NCBI GenBank assembly: GCA_964554185.1
Contig: CAZKNJ010000081.1
Span: 1-5,903 of the forward strand
Direction: 5' to 3'
DNA: 5,903 bases
Source of the DNA: CAZKNJ01 sp964554185
GTDB taxonomy: Bacteria; 4484-113
Each line of letters opens with the position of its first letter. The first letter of the stretch is position 1. Of the stretch, positions 1 to 5,455 are shown piece after piece. The notes under the pieces are model-generated. The model searched no databases, was not told the DNA's origin, and saw only the letters and a program-made list of their open reading frames with translations. The translations under genes were made by a program, and so were the position numbers.

Positions 1-818
1 GGCGTGACCTCGTAGATAACGGGCTCGTTACTGGGGCGCACTACCGCGTTGGACGGCTCGCCGGCAGTGCCCTCCGCGTCGTAGGGCACGACCCGGTGCC
101 ACAGCGCCGCCAGCGACTGGATAATCTCGCTGTACACTAACCGCTCCTCGCCGGTCCCCGTATCCTGCGCCATTTCGCCCACAGCGCTCCACGGTCCGCC
201 CTGCGCCTCCGCGCCCTCAACCGCGTAGTGATGGACGTTGATTGCGTAGTACATCGCTATCTGGGTAACGTCTTCTATGCCGACCTTCCTGTTGCCCGAA
301 CCATCCACCACCGCCTGAATAGAGTCAGGCCCGGTTACCGGATCGTAGGTCTCGCCGAAGTGCAGCGCAATCGGCGTGATATCGCTGATGCCCACCTTGC
401 CGTTCTGGTCGTAATCTCCCAGATTCCAGTAATGCCAGCTCAACGTGAACGTCCCGTCGCCGTTGTCGCTGATGGCGAGATCATTCACGCGGTTCGTGTC
501 TCCGGTGGGAGGAGTGGAAGCGGTCTTGCTCAGCGCCTCCTTCAACGCATCCTTCAACTCCGCCCACAGCGCCGCATCCACGCCTTCGGGACACGCCAGC
601 GCATCTAATTCCGCCAGCGCCAAATCGGCGGACTGAAGGTTTACCAGCCCATCTGGCTGGTTTACCAGCCCTTGCGGCTGGCCACAGTCCGGTGAAAAGG
701 ACACACCGCCGCTCCCGGCGGGATGTCTGCCCCTCCCGCACGACACAAACACCAGTGCCGCCGCGCAGAGCAGCGCGGCGGCGACAACCGCCAGCCGCAG
801 AGTTGCTGACTTGACCAT
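1..818 (-). CDS. Dockerin-repeat lipoprotein, 3' end outside window
   Basis: Reads ATG at 818 leftward, open to the window edge (272 full codons, no stop). Residues 1-26 form a signal peptide: K3 and R8, then an Ala/Leu/Val-rich core. It ends in FVSC with Cys27 as the likely lipidated residue; F at -3 is a slightly unusual lipobox. A low-complexity segment follows, with a duplicated heptapeptide (QPQGLVN/QPDGLVN, about 47-60), then a helical stretch (64-98). After a short beta-like segment (114-130) come two EF-hand-type 12-residue loops, DYDQNGKVGISD (135-146) and DGSGNRKVGIED (172-183). Acidic or polar residues sit at loop positions 1, 3, 5 and 12, as in dockerin type I calcium loops. The remainder resembles the edge of a beta-sandwich domain. 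Start support: GAGGGG at 826-831, 7 nt from ATG. Dockerins classically bind cohesins, but outside cellulosomes such repeats occur in many envelope proteins of unknown role. I infer a surface-exposed lipoprotein; no catalytic domain is visible in this part. Confidence 0.85.
   Translation of the reverse strand, partial: MVKSATLRLAVVAAALLCAAALVFVSCGRGRHPAGSGGVSFSPDCGQPQGLVNQPDGLVNLQSADLALAELDALACPEGVDAALWAELKDALKEALSKTASTPPTGDTNRVNDLAISDNGDGTFTLSWHYWNLGDYDQNGKVGISDITPIALHFGETYDPVTGPDSIQAVVDGSGNRKVGIEDVTQIAMYYAINVHHYAVEGAEAQGGPWSAVGEMAQDTGTGEERLVYSEIIQSLAALWHRVVPYDAEGTAGEPSNAVVRPSNEPVIYEVT
640..681. repeat. Tandem 21-bp palindromic unit inside the lipoprotein gene
   Basis: Two adjacent 21-bp units (640-660 and 661-681) read TTTACCAGCCC-N4-GGCTGG. 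They are identical except in the N4 block (ATCT versus TTGC; 18/21 overall). Each unit contains CCAGCC/GGCTGG arms that can form a 6-bp hairpin with a 5-nt loop. On the minus strand the pair encodes the heptapeptides QPDGLVN and QPQGLVN just after the lipoprotein signal peptide, and 21 bp keeps the frame. Confidence 0.8.
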
Positions 819-864
819 GATATTTCCCCTCATCGTGGTGCCGATTCACTCCGGCCCACGCTTA

Positions 865-893
865 TCAGACTCGCCGGCGCGGCATTTGTTCCA
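865..893 (-). promoter_or_regulatory. Candidate ECF (RpoE-type) promoter of the lipoprotein gene
   Basis: On the minus strand, TGGAACAAA (885-893) is followed after 15 nt by TCTGA (865-869), giving GGAAC-N18-TCTGA. This matches the RpoE-family consensus (GGAACTT, about 16 nt, TCTGA) in both core blocks. A start of transcription near 858 would leave a roughly 40-nt leader containing the GAGGGG ribosome site. The same 9-mer and spacing occur before the ECF sigma gene at 3652-3680. That the local sigma factor uses this site is inference. Confidence 0.6.
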
Positions 894-946
894 ACTAAAC
901 GCCTGCTGCCTCTTCATCTGTCCGACCGGGCGTCCCTGCCCCCGCT

Positions 947-975
947 TTGCGCCCCGCGCCCGCTGGGCGTATAAT
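947..975 (+). promoter_or_regulatory. Sigma-70-like promoter of the cyclase gene
   Basis: A perfect TATAAT lies at 970-975, with a weak -35 (TTGCGC, 947-952; three consensus matches) at the ideal 17-bp spacing. Transcription would start near 982, about 13 nt before the ATG at 995. The -10 stands out strongly in this GC-rich stretch. Confidence 0.6.
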
Positions 976-994
976 ACTGCCCTCGCGGGGATAC

Positions 995-2125
995 ATGGCG
1001 GCCAAACTCAAGGACATCAAGCGCATCAAGCAGTTCGACCTCTTCGACGACGTGTCGGACGAGGACCTGTCCGGCTTCACCAAGCACCTGGAGATCACCA
1101 AGCCCGCCGTCGGCGACTACATCATCCACGAGGGCAAGTTCACCCACCGCGTGTTCTTGCTGGAGCGCGGGATGGTGGACGTGTTCAAGCAGATCGGCAA
1201 CCGCATGGTGCGCATCAACACGCTGGGGCCCGGCGACTACTTCGGCGAAATCGGCATCGTGCTCAACTGCCCCGCCACCGCCACCGTGCGCGCCCGCGAG
1301 GACGTGGTGCTGCTCTCCTTCAGCGAAGGAGTGTTCCAGGACTTCATCCGGCGCCACAAGAACGTCTTCTTCCGCATCTTCAAGACCGCCACCGAGCGCC
1401 TGTCCTCCACCAACATCCTCCAGCTGCGCCACCTGATTGACGAGCTGGACTTTTACTACCATAAGTTCCTGGACGTCCAGAAGATCTGGTACTTCCTGCC
1501 GGCGGAGTTGGTCGCGCGCACCCTGCGCGGCGAGATGGATGAAATCCAGAAGGGCTATGCGGAAGACGTCACCATCCTCTTCCTGGACCTGCGCCACTAC
1601 ACCTTCTTCGCCGAGGTGCGCGAGCCGGAGACGGTTCTCTCCACCATCAACGACATGTTTGAGGAGATTACGCGCACCATCACCCGCAACGACGGCAATG
1701 TGGACAAGTTCATCGGCGACGGCCTGATGGCGGTGTTCAAGGGCGCCGGCACCGCGCGCAAGGACGCCGTAAACGCGCTGGAGGCCTCGGTGCAGATTAT
1801 GCGCTTTCTGCGCGGCTTCAACGCCCAGCGCTACCGCCAGCACGAAGAGGAGTTCTACCTCGGCATCGGCCTCAACTCCGGCCCGGTGGTGTTCGGCAAT
1901 GTCGGCGTGGAGAATATGATGATGAACTACACCGCCATCGGCGACGTGGTCAATGTCGCCGCGCGGCTGGCCAGCCACGAGCAGAACAACAAGGTTGCCC
2001 TCACCGAGGAAACCTACAAGCTGGTGTACCGCAAGCTTCAGCCCTACGAAGTCTCCAAGGCCGAGAATGTGGAACTGCGCGGCCGCCGCGAGCCGGTGAC
2101 TTTCTACAGCATCAACAAGGTATAG
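995..2125 (+). CDS. CNB domain-class III adenylate/guanylate cyclase fusion
   Basis: Predicted to make cAMP (or cGMP) from the NTP in the cytoplasm; 376 aa with no signal peptide or membrane segment. Residues about 10-130 form a cyclic-nucleotide-binding domain with the FGEIG cassette (83-87). The usual PR-x-AT segment reads PATAT (93-97), so the phosphate-binding arginine is replaced by Ala94. A helical linker (140-182) with YFLPAELVARTL precedes the catalytic domain (190-376). Catalytic residues are visible: metal aspartates D198 (LFLDLR) and D242 (KFIGDG), K238 in the purine-binding position, and N320 and R324 in GDVVNVAARLA. The substrate-specifying position holds T313, as in class IIIb cyclases; Thr there leaves ATP likely but GTP not excluded. 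I chose ATG 995 because the in-frame ATG at 947 lies in the promoter -35 region and the conserved domain begins after 995. GGGG at 987-990 is a weak, closely spaced ribosome site. The N-terminal domain suggests feedback by a ligand, but its altered cassette makes the ligand uncertain. Confidence 0.93.
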   Translation: MAAKLKDIKRIKQFDLFDDVSDEDLSGFTKHLEITKPAVGDYIIHEGKFTHRVFLLERGMVDVFKQIGNRMVRINTLGPGDYFGEIGIVLNCPATATVRAREDVVLLSFSEGVFQDFIRRHKNVFFRIFKTATERLSSTNILQLRHLIDELDFYYHKFLDVQKIWYFLPAELVARTLRGEMDEIQKGYAEDVTILFLDLRHYTFFAEVREPETVLSTINDMFEEITRTITRNDGNVDKFIGDGLMAVFKGAGTARKDAVNALEASVQIMRFLRGFNAQRYRQHEEEFYLGIGLNSGPVVFGNVGVENMMMNYTAIGDVVNVAARLASHEQNNKVALTEETYKLVYRKLQPYEVSKAENVELRGRREPVTFYSINKV

Positions 2126-2137
2126 GCCTCCGCCGCG

Positions 2138-3532
2138 TCAGGCTTGCCCGCCGAAGACTTCGCCCTTGATGCGCTCAAACGTATCCGGCCGCACGCTGAT
2201 GACCGTCTCTTGGGTGCGCAGAATCGTCCCCTCCTTGGCGCTTTTGGGCTTCTTCAGGTACTTGAGCTTGGTGTAGCACACCTCCACGCTCGCCTCCTCG
2301 CGCCCCTTGCTGTTCGCGGCCGCGACCACCGCCGCCTGCTGGATGTCGTGCGGATCGGGCGTGCGCTTGCCGGTGAGCAGCAGCACATAGCTGCCGGAGA
2401 AATCGCGCGCGTGGAACCAGGTGTTGTTGGGGTCGGAGAAGGCTTTCAGCGCCGCCAGGTTGCCTTCCGCCGAGAACGTGAGTATGAGGTCAATGCCGCT
2501 GAGCGTGCGCCCGCGCTTAATCTTGTGCGGGAACTTCGCCAGCCTGGCCGACACCGCATCCCCCTTCGCCTCGGTTGGCTGCGGCCGCGTTCTCGCGCCC
2601 GCCGGCGGGGCCTTGCTCTGGTCGGCCAGCAGCTTCTCCAGCCGCTCCACGCTGCCCGCGAGCCGCTGCAAATGCCCCATCAGCTTGCCGTAGTCAATCG
2701 GCTCGTCCAGCAGCCCGCGCTCGGTCAGCCGCGTGACGAACTCCACCGAAGTCGCGCCCTGCAGAATCTTCTCAATGCCCGCGGGCGCCAGGCTGAAGGG
2801 CCCCAGCGCCGCCAGCGCGGACTTGGCCTCGCGGGCGAACCGGAGTTCCAGGCGCAGCGCATCGGCGCTGCGGGTGTCCGGCGCGTCGTCAACTCGGGTT
2901 TTGCCCGCTAGCTCCGCTTGCAGCGCCGCAAAGCCCGCGCGCTCCCGCTCCATCATCTCTTCCAGCGGCGCCGGCGTTTCTTCCTCCATGTCCGCCGGGG
3001 GCTCCGGCGGCGGCGGCAGCGGCTTGCCCGCAGCAATCTGGCGGTGGGCCCGGCGGAACTCCGCGGTGCCCGGCCGCTGCAATCCCCGCAGCGACGAGAC
3101 CACGCGCTCCTCTTCCGTGAGCACAAACATGTGCGACACCCGCCCGGTCAGCTCCACCTGCAAGTAACGTGTCTTGGTGACGCCGTATTGGTCGGTGTTA
3201 CGGAGGGCCAGGCGTACGATGCGGTCGTTCGCATAGGGCAGCGCGCAGCCGGTTAGCTCAAAGCCTTTGCAGGTGTGCTCCACCGCCTTGACGAACGACG
3301 CGTTGAAGAGCCGCTTCCACTTGCCGGTCTTCACCTCTTCGGGCTCGTCCTCCGCCAGGAACATCGCGTTGCCCGCCGGGGTGAGGCTGATGACCAGCAC
3401 CGGGCGCGGAGTGTCCGCGCTGAATGTCAGGGCGACGCTGCCGGGCGCGGGCGCCATTATCCGGGTCAGCCGCGCGCCTTTGAGCGCCTGCTCAATATGC
3501 TCGGCTAGGAGTTGAAGTTCACTGAGGTTCAA
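2138..3532 (-). CDS. rqcH: NFACT family protein, RqcH-like (compact)
   Basis: RqcH/NEMF-type NFACT proteins bind stalled 50S-peptidyl-tRNA and, in Bacillus, recruit tRNA-Ala to add C-terminal alanine tails; older annotations say fibronectin-binding protein. With the TTG start the protein is 464 aa. Residues 1-170 match NFACT-N: D103-R104 in NDRIVRL corresponds to the essential D97-R98 pair of B. subtilis RqcH, and ELTGRVSHMFVL (127-138) to ELMGRHSNIIL. Then come a proline-rich acidic linker (171-190), a coil (190-243), a possible helix-hairpin-helix remnant (244-275) and a short coil (283-305). NFACT-R follows (about 335-455), with TWFHARDFSGSYV (371-383) and VCYTKLKYLKKPK (418-430). It is roughly 100 residues shorter than the 570-aa Bacillus protein, mostly in the coiled-coil middle. 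TTG is chosen because GGAGGAAGG lies 6 nt upstream; an in-frame ATG at 3595 overlaps the -10 element and adds 21 unconserved residues. It converges on the cyclase gene with 12 bp between stop codons. Confidence 0.88.
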   Translation of the reverse strand: MNLSELQLLAEHIEQALKGARLTRIMAPAPGSVALTFSADTPRPVLVISLTPAGNAMFLAEDEPEEVKTGKWKRLFNASFVKAVEHTCKGFELTGCALPYANDRIVRLALRNTDQYGVTKTRYLQVELTGRVSHMFVLTEEERVVSSLRGLQRPGTAEFRRAHRQIAAGKPLPPPPEPPADMEEETPAPLEEMMERERAGFAALQAELAGKTRVDDAPDTRSADALRLELRFAREAKSALAALGPFSLAPAGIEKILQGATSVEFVTRLTERGLLDEPIDYGKLMGHLQRLAGSVERLEKLLADQSKAPPAGARTRPQPTEAKGDAVSARLAKFPHKIKRGRTLSGIDLILTFSAEGNLAALKAFSDPNNTWFHARDFSGSYVLLLTGKRTPDPHDIQQAAVVAAANSKGREEASVEVCYTKLKYLKKPKSAKEGTILRTQETVISVRPDTFERIKGEVFGGQA

Positions 3533-3538
3533 GTCGCA

Positions 3539-3547
3539 CCTTCCTCC
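3539..3547 (-). promoter_or_regulatory. Ribosome binding site fixing the TTG start of the NFACT gene
   Basis: GGAGGAAGG on the minus strand ends 6 nt before TTG at 3532. It is the strongest Shine-Dalgarno sequence in the window and has correct spacing, which decides for the TTG over the in-frame ATG at 3595. Confidence 0.75.
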
Positions 3548-3583
3548 GCCGCGGCCCGGATGCTCTCGGCCGCAGCCGCTAAT

Positions 3584-3592
3584 ATTATCCCA
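3584..3592 (-). promoter_or_regulatory. Extended -10 promoter of the NFACT gene
   Basis: TGGGATAAT on the minus strand is a TGn-extended -10 with five of six matches to TATAAT (GATAAT at 3584-3589). The hexamer at -35 (AGCGGA, 17-bp spacer) is poor, as is common for extended -10 promoters. Expected transcription start near 3577 gives a leader of about 45 nt. Confidence 0.5.
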
Positions 3593-3637
3593 CATCCCGC
3601 TCGCTCTCCGCTTACTTGGCCGCCGGCGCTTATCCTC

Positions 3638-3646
3638 TGGTAGAAT
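3638..3646 (+). promoter_or_regulatory. Extended -10 promoter upstream of the ECF sigma gene
   Basis: TGGTAGAAT is a TGn-extended -10 (TAGAAT, five of six matches). A weak TTGGCC at 3616-3621 would be a -35 with a long 19-bp spacer. A start near 3653 would give a leader of about 37 nt that retains the AAGGAA ribosome site. This could be the housekeeping promoter of the sigma operon, and it faces away from the NFACT promoter about 50 bp to the left. Confidence 0.45.
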
Positions 3647-3651
3647 CTATC

Positions 3652-3680
3652 TGGAACAAACCGCCCGTATTCTGGTCTAA
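3652..3680 (+). promoter_or_regulatory. Candidate autoregulatory ECF promoter of the sigma gene
   Basis: TGGAACAAA (3652-3660) is followed after 15 nt by TCTAA (3676-3680), giving GGAAC-N18-TCTAA. The 9-mer and spacing equal those before the lipoprotein gene, and the blocks resemble RpoE-type -35 and -10 elements. ECF sigma factors very often control their own operon. The -10 overlaps the ribosome site AAGGAA (3679-3684), and initiation near 3687 would start only a few bases before ATG 3690. The site would therefore give a near-leaderless transcript, or the protein made from it starts further in. Confidence 0.5.
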
Positions 3681-3689
3681 GGAAGTGGT

Positions 3690-4301
3690 ATGGCCTTGGT
3701 CGCCGCGGAAAAAGCCCGGTCATACAATCCGCCGGAGGTGGACGAGCTGGTCGCGCGGTGCCAGGCCGGGAACCTTGACGCCTTTGACGAATTGGTGGCG
3801 CGGTACCAGCGCTTCGTGTTCATCACGGTGTACCAGCACCTGGGCAGCACCGGCGAAGTGGAGGACGTCGCGCAGGAGGTGTTCCTGCGGGTGTTCAAGT
3901 TCATCGACCGCTACCGCGGCCAGGCCAGCTTTGAGACCTGGCTGTACAAAGTGGTGCTGAACTACATCCGCACCCACCAGCGCCGCAAGTCGCTGCTCGG
4001 CCGGCTGTTCATTGAGCCGCCGGAGCGCAGCGCCGAGGCGGAAAAGCCGTTTGATATGGTGAGCCAGCTCGCGGCGGAGACGGAAGATCCCGCGAGCAGT
4101 ATGGAGCACCGCCGCATGGTTGACGAGATTATGGAGGCGGTGCGGAACCTCCCGCGGATGTACCGCGAGGTGCTGATTATGCGTGAGGTCAGCGAGCTCT
4201 CCTACGAGGAGATTGCCGAAGTGCTCGGCCTCAGCCTCGGGACGGTGAAGAGCCGCATTAACCGTGCGCGCGACTTGGTGCGCGCCAAAGTGAAACTGTA
4301 A
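3690..4301 (+). CDS. ECF-type RNA polymerase sigma factor (sigma-70 family)
   Basis: Group IV sigma factor of 203 aa, directing RNA polymerase to promoters of an envelope or stress regulon. Region sigma2 spans about 18-100, including the DELVARCQAGNLDAF helix, EDVAQEVFLRVFK (58-70) and ASFETWLYKVVLNYIRTHQRRK (79-100), which carries the -10 recognition residues. A variable acidic linker (101-140) follows. Region sigma4 (about 143-200) contains LPRMYREVLIMREV and a helix-turn-helix (SYEEIAEVLGLSLGTVKSRINRA is spread over 171-193) for -35 recognition. No sigma3 or sigma1.1 is present. ATG 3690 is supported by AAGGAA (3679-3684) 5 nt upstream. A GTG at codon 17 is an alternative just before the conserved region. 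The TAA stop directly abuts the ATG of the anti-sigma gene, so the two are one translationally coupled operon. The upstream motif at 3652-3680 suggests autoregulation. The exact ECF subgroup cannot be assigned by eye. Confidence 0.95.
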   Translation: MALVAAEKARSYNPPEVDELVARCQAGNLDAFDELVARYQRFVFITVYQHLGSTGEVEDVAQEVFLRVFKFIDRYRGQASFETWLYKVVLNYIRTHQRRKSLLGRLFIEPPERSAEAEKPFDMVSQLAAETEDPASSMEHRRMVDEIMEAVRNLPRMYREVLIMREVSELSYEEIAEVLGLSLGTVKSRINRARDLVRAKVKL

Positions 4302-5243
4302 ATGGATTGCAGGCAGTTCAACCGGTCGATCGGGGAGGAGCTTGACGGGCAGCTCGAAGGCGGGCTGCGCCGCGAGTTCAACGAGCACCGCGCGCACTGC
4401 CATTCCTGCGAGCGCGAGTACCTCAAGCAGCGGCGCATCCAGCTCTACATGCGGCGCTTCCCCACGGTCGGCAAAGTGAGCAGCCGCTTCCGCACCGAGC
4501 TGATGTCGCGGGTGCGCCACGGCGACCTGCGCTCCCACTACCGGCTGAACTACGCGCGGGTGACGCTGTCGCTGGCGTTCCTGGCGGCGGTGTTCATGGG
4601 GGTGCTGTTTGGAGTTAACACCTACCAGGAATACATCGGCCAGCAGCGGGCGTACATCGCCCAGGCGCCCCCGGGGCACGAGCCCGCGCAGATGATTGCC
4701 AGCTCCCGCGCTTTGCTGGGCGAGCTGAAACTCCGTCCCGGCGACTCGGTTTTCGCGCTATCGCTGCCCAATGTGCGCACCGAGGACTTCGTGCTCAAGC
4801 TGCTGGCGGACTACGAGAGCGGCGCGGTGTCCGAGCAGCTTCTGACCAGGCTCGCGGTGGAGACCGGCCTGCTGGACGGCGTGTCCATGAAGATACCGGA
4901 GCAGGTGTCAGCCATGGACGTGCTGCTCGGCCGCGACAGCCGGGGCGTGGTCATTTTCCCGCGTCCGCTGCCGGACCTGGTTATTGCCTATGTCACCCGC
5001 AGCGACCTGATGGAGCTGCGCTCCTTCACGCTGGAAGTGATTAACACCTACGGCGCGGCGGTCGCCACCTTGGGCTCGTCGCCGCAGATTGCGCCGGAGG
5101 TCTGGGAGGCTCTGAGCAAGAACCGGGACGCCAAAGGGCTGGAAGTCATTGATGTCAGCGGCGCATCTTTCAGCGTGGAAACGCTGCCGGACGACCTGAA
5201 AGTCCCGCTGGTGCTGACCTTCGGCCTGGGCACACCGCGGTAA
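4302..5243 (+). CDS. Membrane anti-sigma factor with zinc-finger (ZAS-type) domain
   Basis: Likely holds the adjacent sigma factor inactive at the membrane. The 313-aa protein opens with a zinc-binding anti-sigma domain (1-45): Cys3, then H29-x3-C33-x2-C36 (HRAHCHSC), the hallmark of zf-HC2/ZAS proteins. A basic helical stretch (39-84) leads to one membrane segment (about 85-106: Val/Leu/Ala/Phe-rich, ending VLFGVN). The cytoplasmic N-terminus and outer C-terminus are inferred from this topology. The outer part (107-313, about 200 residues) is unusually large for this family and matches no domain I recognise. It has alternating hydrophobic strands and helices (RGVVIFPRPLPDLVIAYV at 214-231; FTLEVINTYGAAVATL at 242-257) and contains no cysteine, so it looks like a folded sensor or partner-binding domain. 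ATG 4302 follows the sigma stop codon with no gap and no strong ribosome site of its own, which points to translational coupling. Confidence 0.93.
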   Translation: MDCRQFNRSIGEELDGQLEGGLRREFNEHRAHCHSCEREYLKQRRIQLYMRRFPTVGKVSSRFRTELMSRVRHGDLRSHYRLNYARVTLSLAFLAAVFMGVLFGVNTYQEYIGQQRAYIAQAPPGHEPAQMIASSRALLGELKLRPGDSVFALSLPNVRTEDFVLKLLADYESGAVSEQLLTRLAVETGLLDGVSMKIPEQVSAMDVLLGRDSRGVVIFPRPLPDLVIAYVTRSDLMELRSFTLEVINTYGAAVATLGSSPQIAPEVWEALSKNRDAKGLEVIDVSGASFSVETLPDDLKVPLVLTFGLGTPR

Positions 5244-5266
5244 GCCACCACGCCACCAATCCACCA

Positions 5267-5318
5267 CCACGTACGCCGGGCTTTACGAAGTCGCTGAGCT
5301 TGTCGAAGCGAGCCCGGC
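5267..5318 (+). repeat. Inverted repeat after the sigma operon, possible weak terminator
   Basis: GCCGGGCT (5275-5282) and AGCCCGGC (5311-5318) form a perfect 8-bp stem around a 28-nt loop, starting 32 bp after the anti-sigma stop codon. The loop contains GCTGAGCTTGTCGAAG, which I recall as a common interspersed motif in environmental genomes (not verified here). The downstream TTCTTCGCCTT is only moderately T-rich, so termination is uncertain. The left arm lies in a 19-nt segment (5267-5285) that recurs with one mismatch at 5820-5838. Confidence 0.5.
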
Positions 5319-5336
5319 TTCTTCGCCTTGCTGGCG

Positions 5337-5364
5337 GCTGATAGCTGATAGCAGGCAGCTGATT
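5337..5364. repeat. Tandem heptamer array
   Basis: Four consecutive 7-bp units: GCTGATA, GCTGATA, GCAGGCA, GCTGATT. The first two are identical, the fourth differs at one base and the third is diverged. It is a short tandem repeat of the slippage type, in noncoding DNA. Confidence 0.7.
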
Positions 5365-5439
5365 GGTGGCACATGCGTCGATGGCACGGGCGACTCGCCT
5401 GTGCACCTAGAATCACAGCCGGGACGGCTGTGCCACCAA
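5363..5439. repeat. 77-bp element with terminal inverted repeats and two internal hairpins
   Basis: The ends are perfect 10-bp inverted repeats, TTGGTGGCAC (5363-5372) and GTGCCACCAA (5430-5439). Inside are GCACGGGCG/CGCCTGTGC (5384-5392/5396-5404, 9 bp with one G-T pair, 3-nt loop) and CACAGCCG/CGGCTGTG (5414-5421/5425-5432, 8 bp, 3-nt loop). The second hairpin shares three bases with the right terminal arm, so it and the outer stem compete. Size and shape resemble a REP-like or miniature non-autonomous element. No target-site duplication is obvious. Confidence 0.6.
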
Positions 5440-5455
5440 ACATGGGGGTTAAAGG

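Noticed and set aside
1..818. Cellulosome component
   Set aside because: Dockerin-like loops alone do not show this; no cohesin or glycoside hydrolase domain is visible in the window.
481..849. Minus-strand ATG frame at 849 upstream of the lipoprotein start
   Set aside because: It is in a different frame from the lipoprotein, which has a ribosome site, signal peptide and EF-hand loops; the product here is Arg/Gly-rich without motifs.
947..994. Upstream ATG (947) as the cyclase start
   Set aside because: It lies in the -35 region of the promoter with TATAAT at 970-975, and the extra residues are Pro/Arg-rich and outside the CNB domain.
914..1978. Long minus-strand open frame antisense to the cyclase gene (354 codons)
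   Set aside because: It is an antisense shadow of a GC-rich gene: His/Val/Glu/Ala-rich composition, no recognisable motifs, and it covers intact cyclase catalytic motifs on the plus strand.
3533..3595. ATG at 3595 as the start of the NFACT gene
   Set aside because: The codons overlap the -10 element and the ribosome site for TTG 3532; the added 21 residues are not part of NFACT-N.
3720..4679. Minus-strand open frame antisense to the sigma and anti-sigma genes (319 codons)
   Set aside because: No motifs, composition typical of an antisense frame, and it spans two well-supported genes.
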